A stretch of DNA of 64,000 nt from Porphyra umbilicalis. Taxonomy: Eukaryota > Rhodophyta > Bangiophyceae > Bangiales > Bangiaceae. Under the pieces are notes generated by a model. It searched no databases, was not told where the DNA came from, and saw nothing but the letters and a program-made list of their open reading frames with translations. Where the stretch lies: the NCBI GenBank assembly GCA_002049455.2, contig KV918920.1:62001-126000 (forward strand), given 5' to 3'. The position numbers and the translations under genes are program-made. Shown piece by piece: positions 30,303-39,916 of the stretch (position 1 is the first letter of the stretch; every line of letters begins with the position of its first letter).

Positions 30303-33300
30303 GGCCGGCAGGGACAAACGACCGATCTCTCCCTGCCGCAAGCGCTACCGACGGTGCCGCACCCCCGGCCGGAGCACGCGTTCAACCCCTTGTGCCCCTC
30401 CCCAGACACCACGACCCGGACGACACTGCCGGCGTGATGGCGGAGACCAACGCGACGAGCGAGTTCCACATCGAGAAGCTGGATACCGACTACATGACCT
30501 GGGCGACGCTGTTCCAGGCGATGCTGGAGGACAAAATGCTATGGGAGGCCATCAGCGAGGAGGCCCCCGACGTGGCCACGGACCCGACGGGGCACGCGGA
30601 ATGGAAGAAGAAAGACAGACGCGCGTTGGCCCGGATCAAGATGGGCGTCGCGCTGCACCACCTCCCGACTGTGAGTGCGTGCGCGTCGGCCAAGGTGGCC
30701 TGGGACGCGTTAGAAAGCATGTTCGTGGCGCAGAACGCCACGCGGCGATTGCACCTCGGCCGTGAATTGGCGGAGTTGAAAATCAAGGCGGGCGAGAGCG
30801 TGCTGGCCTACTCGGGGCGCGTCAAGCGTCTCCACGCCCAGCTGGTGGGGGCTGGGCACCCAATCGACGAGACGACAGCGATTATCCACTTCCTCAACGG
30901 GCTGCCCGACGATTACGCCATGGAGAAGAAGCTGCTCACCAACCAAGGCGGGGACGTATTGCGCTGGGCAACGACCCTCCCGATGCTGTACCCGGTGGAG
31001 GAGACCATCAAGGATAAGGCGGTGGCGATCGAGGGGCCCTCCACTGGCGCCTTTGGGGCCTGGCCACGCAACACGCCGATGCCCCGCTCGGAGCGCAAGA
31101 AGCGGGTGGTGTGTTGGAACTGCAACACCCGCGGGCACTACGCGGCCGAGTGCACGGCCAATCCCAACAGCCCGTCGGGGCGCGGCGGCGGCCCGTCGGC
31201 CTCGTTTATGGCCACGGCCACGAAGGTGCGATTCGCCAACCGGTCGGCGGGCGTGAACTGCACCTGCAACTGCTCGTGCGGGGCGAGCCAAGGCGCGTCG
31301 ATTTCCACCGCGTCGACGGCGGCGGCGCGCCTCACCAACGCTGACGAGTGGTTGGTCGACTCCGGTGCGTCGAACAACATGCAGAAAACCGATGCCAACA
31401 TGACGTCGTACACCCCGAGTGCCAACTCGGTGACCATCGCCAGCGGCGACGCGCTGCCGTCGCCGGGCCACGGCTCGGTCACGCTCAACACGAGCTTGGG
31501 CGGCACGCTCACCCTCACGAACACCCTCCACGTCCCGGACATCACCGCCAACCTGTTCTCAGTCCGGGCGGTGGACCGAGGCGGCGGCAAGGTGACCTTT
31601 GAGAACGACGGGGTCAAGGTGGAAAAGGACGGGGTGGTGCTTGCCACCGGGTTGGTGAACTCGAACGAGCAGTACATCCTCTCAACGACCAAGCCGGCGG
31701 CGGTCGGGCCGTCCGCCGCGACCGCGTCCGCCGCGGCCGCGTACGGCAAGGCATCAGATAAGGGCAACCTTTGGCACCGGCGGTTCTGCCACCTCGGGAA
31801 CGCCAACGTGGCCAAGGTCGCCAAGTTGGTCACAGGTATGGATCTAACGACCAAAGACACAACGACAATGCTGGGCGCCGTGTGCGAGCCATGCGTCGGC
31901 GCCCGCATGGCCACCGAGTCTTTCGACGACGCGGACAGCACGATCGCCGAGCCTCTTGAGATGCTGTGTGTCGACCTCATCGGGCCCCTCACGCCCTCCA
32001 CCGGTGGCGCCGTCCACGCCCTGTCGGTGCTCGACGTCGCCACGGAAATGAGCTTTGCCTCCCTCCTCAAGACGAAGGCGGAGGCCTCCAAGGCGCTGCG
32101 GGACTGGGTCACCCACTTAGAGCTCCAGTCGGGACGCAAAGTCAAGATTATCCGAGCGGACGGCGCCAGGGAGCTGCTGGGCAACGCCGAGGTGAGGGCC
32201 TTCATGCAGGAGAAGGGCATCAAGGCCGAACCGACGGCGCCCTACACGCCGCAACAAAACGGTAAGGCGGAACGTCTCGACCGCACGCTGATGGAGCGCG
32301 TGCGCGCCATGATCCTGGACGCTGGGCTGGCCATGGACACGTGGGGGGAGGCGCTCATGGCCGCGGAGTACACCCGCAACCGCTCACCGACCCGTGATGG
32401 CAAGTCGACGCCGGTTGAGCGGTTCTACGGCAAGAAACCCAACGTGTCCAACCTCCGTGTCTGGGGCAGCAAGGCGTGGGCACGCAAGCGCCCCAAGTCG
32501 CACGGGAAGCTGGAGTCCAAGACGCTGGTGGGTCATGTCGTCGGGTACTCGGCGGGTGGGCATACGTGGCGGATCCGGTCGGCGGACACTTCCAACATCC
32601 TGATCCGCCGCGACGTGGTGGTCGACGAGGCGATGTCGGCCGCTCCGGTCAACCCCAGCGCGCTGCCCGTCTGCCTATTTTTGCCCGAAGAGTGGGCAGA
32701 TTCCAGTACCGGTTCTGCTGACAGTGACGCTGGGGATGACGGGGGCGAGGGTCCGGCCGACCACACGGACCTCAAGCCCGGCTCGCGCGACACGCCGCCG
32801 GAGCCACGGTCCACCTCCGACGCCGCCGCGGCGGTTCCTGGCCATGGGTACTTCCTCCGGCTCCGGCCCGACGCCGACAAACCCGTCGCCTCCCCAGTGG
32901 CCCACCTTGCGGTCGGGCGCCCCTCCAATCCCGACGCGCTGCACCATACCGGCGGGATTTTCAGCCGTGCTCAGCCTTTCGCGGCGGTCGCCTTGCCGGT
33001 CCCCCTGACCGTGTCGTTTGCCACCGCGTCGCCCATGCACGCGCCGATGAGCGCCGAGGATGCCGTGGGCCGGGCCGACTGGATCCCAACGCCGCCCACG
33101 TCCCGCACCGACGCGCTCTCCCGTCCCGACGCCTACCTATGGCAGGAGGCCATGGACGACGAGTACAATTCCATGGTCGAGAACAACGTCTGGTCTATCC
33201 GGCCGCTGCCGGCCGGGGCCAACAAGATGAAAGGCAAGTGGGTATTTGACTACAAGAAGGATGCGGGGGGCGTCGTCGTCCGCTACAAGGCCCGGTTCGT

Positions 33301-34660
33301 TGGCTGTGGGTACTCCCAGCGGGCGGGCGTGGACTACCACGAGGTTTGGGCACCATGCCCGGCTCGGGCGACGGTCAAGGCCGTGCTGGCCTTTGCCGCG
33401 GCTAACGACCTGGAGATCCACTCCGTCGACGTCAAGACGGCGTACCTGAACGCGCCGATGGACGTCCCCGTGTACGTGGAGCAGCCCGAAGGCTACACGG
33501 TGGGGGACGCCGGGAACGTCGCCGAGCTGCACGCCGCGCTGTACGGGACGAAACAAGCTGGGCGCCTGTGGGGGGAGCACCTCCGCGGGACCCTCACCGC
33601 GGCGGGGGCTCGCCGTGCAACCGCCGACCCCACGTTGTTTCTCTGGGACCACCCCGAGCATGGGCGGATCATCTTCCTGGCCCACGTCGACGACATCCTC
33701 GTCCTCGCCAAGTCATCCGCCGGCGTGGCGGATGCCAAAGGCGTGGTCTTGGCGCGCTACAAGGGGCGCGACATGGGGCCCGCCCAGGAGTTCCTGGGGA
33801 TGCGGATCGTGCGGGCACGGCCAGCTCGGACACTCTCGCTGAGCAGCCCCGGGCTGACGAAAGCCCTCGTAGCTGACTTTGGCCTGACGAACGCTAACCC
33901 CAACAAGCTGCCCATGCCGGTCGGGGTGGAGATGCAGCGGACGGGGGAGAACATCATGGAGAACAGCATCCAGTACCAGGAGCTGGTCGGGCGGCTGCTC
34001 TACCTGTCCACGTCAACCCGGCCAGACATTGCGTATGCCGCCGCGACGCTGGCGAGGTACATGCACCAGCCAGAGGAAAAGCACTGGCGGATCGCCAAGG
34101 GTGTCATCCGCTACCTGGCGGGCACCATCGACCTCTGCCTGCAGTACGACGGCGCGGGGGAGCTGGAGGGGGCGGTGGACGCGGACTACAATGGCTGCAA
34201 GGACTCCCGTCGGTCTACCACCGGCTGGGTCTTCACCTACAAGGGCGGCACCATCTCTTGGTCGTCCAAGCGGCAGCCGACCGTGTCCTCCTCCACGGCG
34301 GAAGCAGAGTACGTAGCCGCCGCCGCCGCCACTCGTGAGGCACTGTGGCTGCGGAAGTTGATGGCCGACCTGGGGGAGAAAGACCGGGCGGTCCCCATCG
34401 CAGAGGACAACCAAGCCTGCCTCGCGCTCATCGCGAACCCGGAGGGTACCGGGAGGGCGAAGCACATCGATACGGCGCACCACCTGGTGCGGGAGCGGTC
34501 GGCAATGGGCGCCGTCAAGTTCTATTACCTGTCGGGCGCCGAGATGGTCGCGGACGGGATGACCAAGGCCCTGCCGGCGCCGGCGCTGATGGCCTTCCGC
34601 GAGAAGCTGGGGATGACCGGCGCCAGGGTGCCCACAACGTCGGCCGAGCAGACCGACTAG
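30293..34660 (+). CDS. Copia gag-pol polyprotein
   Basis: This is a single frame of 1455 codons. The first ATG lies within the primer site, and the more likely gag start is MAETNATSEFHIEKLDTDYM at 30437. Gag residues contain DYMTWATLFQAML and a CCHC knuckle near residue 274 (CX2CX4HX4C). Protease has D356-S-G. Integrase has an HX4H..CX2C finger, then the acidic triad D561, D623 and E660. Reverse transcriptase has SVDVKTAYLNAPM and the HVDD box (1131-1134). RNase H has DADYNGCKDSRRSTTGW, AEAEYVAAAAATREALWL, EDNQACLAL and KHIDTAHHLVRE. No stop or frameshift interrupts it, so it may be competent for retrotransposition. Gag and pol share one frame, so gag excess would need splicing or another device that I cannot see. 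Confidence 0.95.
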   Translation: MGPGPAGTNDRSLPAASATDGAAPPAGARVQPLVPLPRHHDPDDTAGVMAETNATSEFHIEKLDTDYMTWATLFQAMLEDKMLWEAISEEAPDVATDPTGHAEWKKKDRRALARIKMGVALHHLPTVSACASAKVAWDALESMFVAQNATRRLHLGRELAELKIKAGESVLAYSGRVKRLHAQLVGAGHPIDETTAIIHFLNGLPDDYAMEKKLLTNQGGDVLRWATTLPMLYPVEETIKDKAVAIEGPSTGAFGAWPRNTPMPRSERKKRVVCWNCNTRGHYAAECTANPNSPSGRGGGPSASFMATATKVRFANRSAGVNCTCNCSCGASQGASISTASTAAARLTNADEWLVDSGASNNMQKTDANMTSYTPSANSVTIASGDALPSPGHGSVTLNTSLGGTLTLTNTLHVPDITANLFSVRAVDRGGGKVTFENDGVKVEKDGVVLATGLVNSNEQYILSTTKPAAVGPSAATASAAAAYGKASDKGNLWHRRFCHLGNANVAKVAKLVTGMDLTTKDTTTMLGAVCEPCVGARMATESFDDADSTIAEPLEMLCVDLIGPLTPSTGGAVHALSVLDVATEMSFASLLKTKAEASKALRDWVTHLELQSGRKVKIIRADGARELLGNAEVRAFMQEKGIKAEPTAPYTPQQNGKAERLDRTLMERVRAMILDAGLAMDTWGEALMAAEYTRNRSPTRDGKSTPVERFYGKKPNVSNLRVWGSKAWARKRPKSHGKLESKTLVGHVVGYSAGGHTWRIRSADTSNILIRRDVVVDEAMSAAPVNPSALPVCLFLPEEWADSSTGSADSDAGDDGGEGPADHTDLKPGSRDTPPEPRSTSDAAAAVPGHGYFLRLRPDADKPVASPVAHLAVGRPSNPDALHHTGGIFSRAQPFAAVALPVPLTVSFATASPMHAPMSAEDAVGRADWIPTPPTSRTDALSRPDAYLWQEAMDDEYNSMVENNVWSIRPLPAGANKMKGKWVFDYKKDAGGVVVRYKARFVGCGYSQRAGVDYHEVWAPCPARATVKAVLAFAAANDLEIHSVDVKTAYLNAPMDVPVYVEQPEGYTVGDAGNVAELHAALYGTKQAGRLWGEHLRGTLTAAGARRATADPTLFLWDHPEHGRIIFLAHVDDILVLAKSSAGVADAKGVVLARYKGRDMGPAQEFLGMRIVRARPARTLSLSSPGLTKALVADFGLTNANPNKLPMPVGVEMQRTGENIMENSIQYQELVGRLLYLSTSTRPDIAYAAATLARYMHQPEEKHWRIAKGVIRYLAGTIDLCLQYDGAGELEGAVDADYNGCKDSRRSTTGWVFTYKGGTISWSSKRQPTVSSSTAEAEYVAAAAATREALWLRKLMADLGEKDRAVPIAEDNQACLALIANPEGTGRAKHIDTAHHLVRERSAMGAVKFYYLSGAEMVADGMTKALPAPALMAFREKLGMTGARVPTTSAEQTD

Positions 34661-34764
34661 CTGGGTACTCGACACCGAGACCGCGGTCGCCCGCCCGTAC
34701 GGGCGATGGTCGACCCGTGCCACCGGGTGGGTGGGCCCCACCACCACGACCACCGGCAGCTGCC

Positions 34765-34773
34765 GGGGGGGAG
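34765..34773 (+). other. Polypurine tract
   Basis: A run of purines (GGGGGGGAG) directly precedes the 3' LTR, where plus-strand DNA synthesis would start. Confidence 0.75.
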
Positions 34774-35062
34774 TGTCGAGGAGCCCGTGCCGGCCGCTGC
34801 CAGACGTGGTGGGGAGCGCCTTGCATCGGCAGCCGTGGCCGGATTGTCCTCCGACAGGATTGCGGGCGTCGGAGGGAGACGACTTATGGTGTGAGTAATT
34901 GTTGTAGTGGCAGAGGAGGGGCAGAGTGTCAGCGCGCGGTGTGATTGGTGACGGGGAGATTCCCCGCCGGGCGCACGTCCGGCGGGGCGGGGAGCGAGAC
35001 ATGTGGGCGGGCGCGCGGCGCCCAGCCACTCGTTGGAAAAAGGTAACGCGTTCTGTTTGACA
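34774..35062 (+). repeat. 3' LTR of the copia element
   Basis: This 289-bp copy shows no difference from the 5' LTR that I can detect by eye. It is followed by the second CTGTT target duplication. Confidence 0.95.
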
Positions 35063-35067
35063 CTGTT

Positions 35068-35789
35068 CCCTGGCCTTTAGGACAGGGTGCTCTCAAAGTG
35101 TAGTGATGCACACATATACTTAGATCAAGGGACTTGCTCTCTGTTTCAGAGGTGGCAGTCTGCATTCGTGTCCTCAGGGATCTGAGGGCGGGTCAGTGTT
35201 GGAAGGGTCGCGATGACGCTAAAAGCGAATAGAGTTACGTGGCTGAGAAGGACTGTAGGGGTCACTGGGCCCGGACGGCGCCTGCCCCCGTGCCCCCTCT
35301 ACCGCCCCGAGTTGCGCGCGGTGACCGCGCGCAGCGACTTCCGGGGCTTGACGCGCCCAAGATGACCCGCGGGTGATCGTGCCTGCGCGCCGTCTTCTGT
35401 TGCGGCGGCGCGTCGGCGGTCGCTAACGCCATCTAGCGGCGCGGTTTCAGGCGCCTGGTCGCGCGGCGATCAGTCCCATCCGCCCGCCCGTGCGCCGTTT
35501 TGGCCGCCCTGCCCGCCGTGCGCAGGTGCGCTGCGCGGCGGAGTGACGGCCTCGCCCGTGGGCGCCGCGCAACGCCGGCGGGCCGCCGCCGCTGCGGTGG
35601 CGGAGGCGGCACCTCTTTCCCCGCCCGACGCCCCCCCCACCGCGGCAACGTGGCTGTACGTGCCCCCGTGCGCGCTCGCGGCCATAGAGCCGGCCGGCGT
35701 GCCCGGTGTCAATGCGTCGCCGAGCGCGCCACCGCCCTGAAGGCCAGGGTATTGCACGCACGTGCCTGGAATTCCTTGCCGGCTACGAG
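35068..35789. other. Gene-free stretch right of the copia element
   Basis: GC-rich from about 35270 on, with only chance Arg/Ala-rich ORFs. Nothing recognised. Confidence 0.35.
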
Positions 35790-36776
35790 TAGGGTTGTGC
35801 AACACGCCCGGGGCGTGCTAAATTGCACGCCTGGGGCGTGCAATTTCACGTGTTTTGGGCGTGTCACGCCCTGCACGCCCAGAATTTTAGGGGCGTGATT
35901 GGGGCGTGCTTGAAAAAAAAGTAAATAATTTCAAATGCGGTCTTGGTGCGCCAGTCCACCGAATATTTTTCGGTGCAGTTCCGTGCCACCTTCGTTACTT
36001 TTTCAGGGCGCGGTGTCCTACTGCTCCGTCGAGCGTCCACAAACAAGGTGCTCGACGCTATGAGGCGTGGGGACAATTTTTCCGTCGTGTGCCCACAAAC
36101 AAGGTGCTCGATGCCATGATGCGCGGGCGCCATCTGTGCGGGATGGGCACAGCAACGGCCACCTGCTGTCATCAGCCAGGGAGGACGCAGAGGGGCTCCT
36201 CGACACGGGCGCCAATGAGGACGTTGAACGTTGAATGCGACGCATCGCGCGCCAGCCATGACCAGGCCGATGGCAGTGATGGAGGGGGCGCCGGCGGCGA
36301 GCTACGCGCCTCCTGAACAAGGAGGTCGCCCGATGCGCCACGGTTGGCGCCGGCGTCCCTGGACAGGACGTTGGTCGTCCCGGCGACGAGGACGCCCCCG
36401 CGGTCGTGACCGAGAATGATTTGATGACCATCTGCTCTGGCTTTGTGCGCGGTGAGATGGGTGGGACTGCGGGCGGTGGGGCAGCCGTTGGAGGCCAGGC
36501 GAGCCGACGTCCCGTGATGCTGCAATGCATCCTTGACGCAGAGTGGCAGAGGCCAAGAGAGTGTATCGCGTGTTTTCTGGCATTTTTGTGGTCCTTTGAA
36601 GCATCCAAATTGCAAGAATATTGGGTACTGTGAATCGCCTATCAAGTAAGTGTCAAAACATGGGGGCTACATTAAGGGCGTGAAGAGGGGCGTGCCAATG
36701 TTGGGGGCGTGCAGAAGGGCGTGATTAGGCGTGCATCGCCCACCCCGCCACCCAAAAAGGGGCGTGATGAACCCTA
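35790..36776. mobile_element. Non-autonomous element with GGGCGTG subterminal repeats
   Basis: The left end is TAGGGTTGTGCAACACGCCC, and the right end in reverse complement is TAGGGTTCATCACGCCCC. The first and last 130 bp hold many GGGCGTG/CACGCCC heptamers in both orientations, which are almost absent from the middle. Inside, a block of about 45 bp containing CCACAAACAAGGTGCTCGA occurs twice (36040-36120). No transposase ORF is present. A TAGGG terminus plus subterminal motifs suits a hAT-like element. No 8-bp duplication was matched (GCTACGAG versus ATGGGGAG). Confidence 0.6.
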
Positions 36777-37079
36777 ATGGGGAGGTAGCCGCCACGAACG
36801 GCCATGATGTCGCAATTCCGCGGTAGTTGGCCAGAATCGGGCCCTGCGGGCCCTGTGGGAGACGTCGTTTTTGAGTTTCAAACAGGGGGGCGTGTTGGCG
36901 CCGCGGTCTTCGAGGTCGCGTCCCGTCCCGCAACACCGGCGCGCGGCGGGTGGGGGTGGCGGCGACCGCCGCTGGCGGTTTTGCCGCCGCGCCTGCCGCC
37001 GACGCGGCGGTGAGCACTGGACGACCGTGCGCAAGACACGCGCCCGCACACGGCAGCGAGTGGCGCGCGCGGCCGCGGC

Positions 37080-37113
<34 letters not shown>

Positions 37114-37738
37114 TGGCGCCCCTGCTATTTGATTGCTCCACCCCGCCGCCCCCCCCCCCGTGCCATCGACGGCTTCTTGCGCCTCCCTCCCCCTCTGTGG
37201 CCCCACATACCCCCCCCTCTCCATCCACCGCGTCGCCGCCGCGCACGTGCGCGTCGTGCAGCTCGGCCTCGAGTCGGCGCTGCGGCAAGCGACGACCCCC
37301 CAGCCAGCGTCGGCCGGTGGTTGCCCGGATGGTGGCGGCCGTGCCTCGGTGGCAGCCGCCGCCCATTAACGGCGGTGACGGCCGCTGCTGACCCTCTGGT
37401 GGTTGCGGCAGGAGCCCCTCCCGGCGATCACCTAGCCCCCCTCGGACAAAGACAAAGCGCTGGTCGTCGAGGAGCGTGCGGGTGGCCGCTACCCACCAGT
37501 GAGCGGGTGCCCCCCCGACGGCAGCGGCTGCCGCTCGTGCGGGCCGCGGTGGACGCCGCGGCGGCGGTGGGCGAAGCGCCCCCTACGCCAGCAAGCGGTG
37601 GTCACGTCGGCGACCGCCACCACCGCCGCCATGGCCGCCGTCCTCGTCTCCTTTTTTCTCATCTCCCGATCGTACGTGCGCGCCCAAGCGGCGCCGGTCG
37701 GGGGGGGGGCGGTGCTCGACTTGCCTCTGTATCTTTCG
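37080..37738 (+). pseudogene. Truncated, internally deleted copy of the channel-like gene
   Basis: Segments match the gene at 39758-43544 in order. These are GCGTGGCGCCCCTGC (37105; 40177), CACCGCGTCGCCGCCGCGCA (37226; 40297), CATCGGCCGGTGGTTGCC-like sequence (37310; 41430), CCCCCCTCGGAC (37437; 41580) and the exon start ATGGCCGCC followed by TTTTTTCTCATCTCCCGATC (37630; 41781). The copy lacks the coiled N-terminal middle part and stops after AVLDLPLY, so it keeps only the first membrane segment. Frames do not connect, and there are in-frame stops (for example TGA near 37388). It is a local duplication that decayed. Confidence 0.75.
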
Positions 37739-38943
37739 TCGTGTGAAAATAGTTTTATCGTTTTGAAAGGCCAGGGTGTTTTCGCCAACGCGCTGTCAGT
37801 GGAGAAGAAACTGTAGCCCCGTGTCTCTCTCTCTGACACCCGCGCCCGCGGCGACGGGGTCGGTCGGTTGTGCCCGTGGCCGTTTTGATCGGGACGGCGC
37901 TTGCTGTATCCGCCCCGCCCCGCCGTTGCGCTTCCGGGGGCCCCGCCGCCGGTTTTGTTTTTGGCGCGTGCGCCCGTCGAGCGGCGGGCCGCGGCGCGCC
38001 ACTGGCGCGGCCGCCGCCGCCGGCCGCCGTCGGGCGGGGCCGACCCCCCCCCCACGCAGCGGCCGACCAGCGCCGCCTCAGCGGTCGGCCGGCCGCCGCC
38101 GCCGCCACCGCCGCCGCCCCCCCGCCGCGTGGCAGTCTACCGGCGACCCCCCCCCCCCCCCCCCCCCCCCGGCGGCGCCGAGCGGGCGCGCCGCCGTCGC
38201 CGTCGTCGCCGCCGCCGCCGCCGGGCGCGGCGCGCACGCGGGGAGCGACCCCCCCCCCCCCCCCGGCGTCTGCCGCCGCGGCGCCGACAGCACGAGCCCC
38301 GGGGGTCCCCGCCCGCGCCCGATCGGCCGCCGCCCCCGCGGCGGCGGCGGCCGGCGGGCGCGCGGCCCCGCGCGCGCGACCGACGGGGCGCCGGTCGGGG
38401 GGGGGCGCGGCGGGGGGCGCCCCCCCGGGGGCGCCCCCCCCCCCCCCCGGGACCCCCGCGGGTGTTTCTGCGCCCCCCGCGCGCGCGCGGTCGCGCGGCG
38501 GCGAGCGCGCCCACGAGGTGGCCGCGTGGAGGGTGCGCCCCGCCGCCCCGCCCGCGCGGTGGCGGGGCGCAGATTGTGCGCCGCAGAGGGGGGGGGGGGG
38601 GGGGTGGGGGGGCCCCCCGGGGGAGGGCCACCCCCCCCCCCCCACGCCGAGCGGCGGCAGCCGCGCCTGACGCGCGGCCGGTGCGGGCCCCGCGCGCGGC
38701 GCGGCCGCCGCCGCGCGGCGGCGGGCGGTGCGCCGCGCCCGCGGCGCCCCCGCAACGGCGCGGCCGGCAGCCGGTCGGCGGGGGGGGCGGGGGGGACGAC
38801 ACCCCGCCGCGCCACGCGGGGGGGGGGGTGCGGGGGGGGGAAGACGGCACCCGCGCCGCCGCCTGCGCGGGGTGGGAGATGGGGGGGGGGGGGGGTGGGG
38901 GCGCCGCCCCCCCGTCGGCCCCGCCCCCGCGCGCCGTATCTGC

Positions 38944-38987
<44 letters not shown>

Positions 38988-39757
38988 GCCCCCACCGCCG
39001 CCGGCCGGCGGCCGCCGAGGGGGCGGCCCGCGGGGGGGGCGGGGGGATTGGCCCCCTCGGACGGCACCCGCGCGCCCGCCTGGGGCGCGACCGCCCGCAG
39101 GTCCCCCCCCCCCCCCGCCCGCGCGCCGCGTCGGGCGCCGCCGCCGCGCCGGCGCGCGGCGGCGCCGCCGCCGCCCCCGCGCGGGCGGGCGGGGGTGCAT
39201 CATGCAATGATTGCCCTGGGCAGCGCGCCCCGGCGGCGGGGTGCGGGGCCCCCCCCCCCCCCGCCGGCGCGGTGCGCGCGCGCGACCGCCGCCCGGCCGG
39301 CCGCGGGGCGCAGCGCCGCGGCGCGCGCGCCCCCCCGCCGCCCGCGTCGGCGCGGCGCGGCGGGCGGGCGGCGGTTGCCGCCGCGGCACGCTGCGGCGGC
39401 GCCTGCCGCGGCCGCCGCCGCGGCGGCGCCCGCCGCGGCCGCCGCGCGCGCGCGACGCGCGGCCGGCCGGGGTCGTGCGGAGGTGCGGTCCGCGGCCCCA
39501 CCGCCGGGCTCGTGCGCAGAGGCGGTCCGCGGAGCGCGGAGCGCCACCGCCCGCGGTCGCCCGCGTCTCGCCCCCCCACGTCCCACCCCCCCCCCCACCC
39601 ACCCCCCCCCCCCCGGCCGCGGTCGTCGCGGCCCCACGACGGCGGCGGCGGCGGGCGCCACGCCGCCGGTGCGCGCCGCCGCCGCCGCCGCCGCCGGGCG
39701 CCCGCGTCGACGGGCGGCACCCGCTCGCGCCGCCGCCGCCGCCGCGACGGGGGTGGC
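37739..39757. other. Extreme G/C-only low-complexity block
   Basis: From about 37.9 to 39.9 kb adenine and thymine are almost absent. Runs of 10-20 consecutive C or G occur (for example 38145-38170, 38250-38266, 38587-38604, 38880-38896). All frames on both strands stay open simply because stops need A and T, which explains the 700- to 1100-codon ORFs here. None of them resembles a protein. It probably contains the promoter of the downstream gene. The C- and G-runs could form quadruplex structures and are likely to carry sequencing-length errors. Confidence 0.6.
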
Positions 39758-39875
39758 ATGGCCGCCGACGGGGCCGACGCTGATGGGGAGGGGGACGGCG
39801 GGGACCGCCCGCGCCGGCGGCGGCGGCGTCCGCGCACAACGTCGCCGGTGGGGGGGGGGGACGACGCGCCGGCGA

Positions 39876-39916
<41 letters not shown>

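Larger units (their letters stand above)
29995..35067 (+). mobile_element. Intact Ty1/copia LTR retrotransposon
   Basis: The element is 30000-35062, flanked by a perfect 5-bp duplication CTGTT (29995-29999 and 35063-35067). It has 289-bp LTRs (TGTCGAG...TTTGACA) that look identical. It also has a primer binding site, one uninterrupted gag-pol frame in the order protease-integrase-reverse transcriptase-RNase H (copia order), and a purine tract before the 3' LTR. Intact coding and matching LTRs indicate recent insertion. Confidence 0.95.

Noticed and set aside
32533..33040. Minus-strand ORFs inside the copia element
   Set aside because: They are antisense to the intact polyprotein and have no motifs.
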